A stretch of 15,106 bases of DNA, from NCBI GenBank assembly GCA_947072805.1, contig CAMTJK010000048.1:1-15106 (forward strand), in the 5' to 3' direction. Within the stretch, counting starts at the first letter, position 1, and each line of letters opens with the position of its first letter. The notes under the pieces were generated by a model. It had not been told where the DNA came from, did no database searches, and saw nothing but the letters and a program-made list of their open reading frames with translations. The translations under genes were made by a program, and so were the position numbers. Source of the stretch: an uncultured Prevotella sp. GTDB lineage: Bacteria; Bacteroidota; Bacteroidia; Bacteroidales; Bacteroidaceae. This document shows positions 15,087 to 15,106 of the stretch, one piece after another.

Positions 15087-15106
15087 ATGAACGTAAAACG
15101 TCTTTT
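15087..15106 (+). CDS. Possible start of a divergent gene, cut by the window end
   Basis: An ATG at 15087 opens a frame MNVKRL that runs off the window. The Lys/Arg-containing first residues would suit a signal peptide, and TAATTTCG (15051-15058) is a one-mismatch TAnnTTTG element at a suitable distance. Only six codons are visible, so this is a weak call. Confidence 0.25.

Noticed and set aside
13684..15106. Genomic island inserted at tRNA-Ser
   Set aside because: I saw no direct repeat of the tRNA 3' end, no integrase, and the tRNA is followed directly by its own terminator.
1..15106. CRISPR array, defence or toxin-antitoxin system
   Set aside because: No regularly spaced repeats and no cas, nuclease-helicase, reverse transcriptase or small toxin/antitoxin pair could be recognised; nearly all coding space belongs to known housekeeping or envelope families.

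Overview
The window looks like the chromosome of a Bacteroidota member, most likely order Bacteroidales and Prevotella-like. Four independent signs agree: a type IX secretion protein (PorQ), a single-TM TonB of the Bacteroidota type, a DUF1573 protein, and promoter -7 elements of the form TAnnTTTG in front of porQ, tonB, the tRNA and the acyltransferase. Genus level is an inference from protein similarity recalled from memory, not a search.

Layout. Bases 1-338 hold the decayed N-terminal end of an insertion-sequence transposase (minus strand) and the leader of the first large gene. Bases 345-9004 are a co-directional plus-strand run: a 1832-residue alpha-2-macroglobulin-like exported protein without a recognisable thioester, a DUF1573 exported protein starting 7 bases after it, the MeaB-type GTPase chaperone, and ispH (last step of the MEP isoprenoid pathway). 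Bases 9005-9196 separate convergent genes and contain an 18-bp perfect inverted repeat with a nested second stem. Bases 9197-10881 are a minus-strand pair, porQ then cmk. A 160-base divergent promoter region follows, then a plus-strand run tonB, polyprenyl diphosphate synthase, tatD (11042-13565). Next come tRNA-Ser(GGA) with its own promoter and Rho-independent terminator, and a convergent minus-strand membrane acyltransferase (13914-14993). The first bases of a possible divergent gene are cut by the window end.

How it fits together. Most genes are core functions: isoprenoid supply (ispH) and chain elongation (polyprenyl synthase), CMP recycling (cmk), a mutase chaperone (meaB) and DNA/RNA quality control (tatD). 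The rest act at the envelope: the macroglobulin-like protein and its DUF1573 partner in the periplasm, TonB for energising outer-membrane transport, PorQ for type IX secretion, and a polytopic acyltransferase probably acting on a surface glycan. I do not see a clear new defence or mobile system. The least ordinary items are the thioester-less macroglobulin coupled to a three-domain DUF1573 protein, an IspH with a CxxC-bearing insertion, the long inverted repeat between ispH and cmk, and the compact porQ/tonB divergent promoter.
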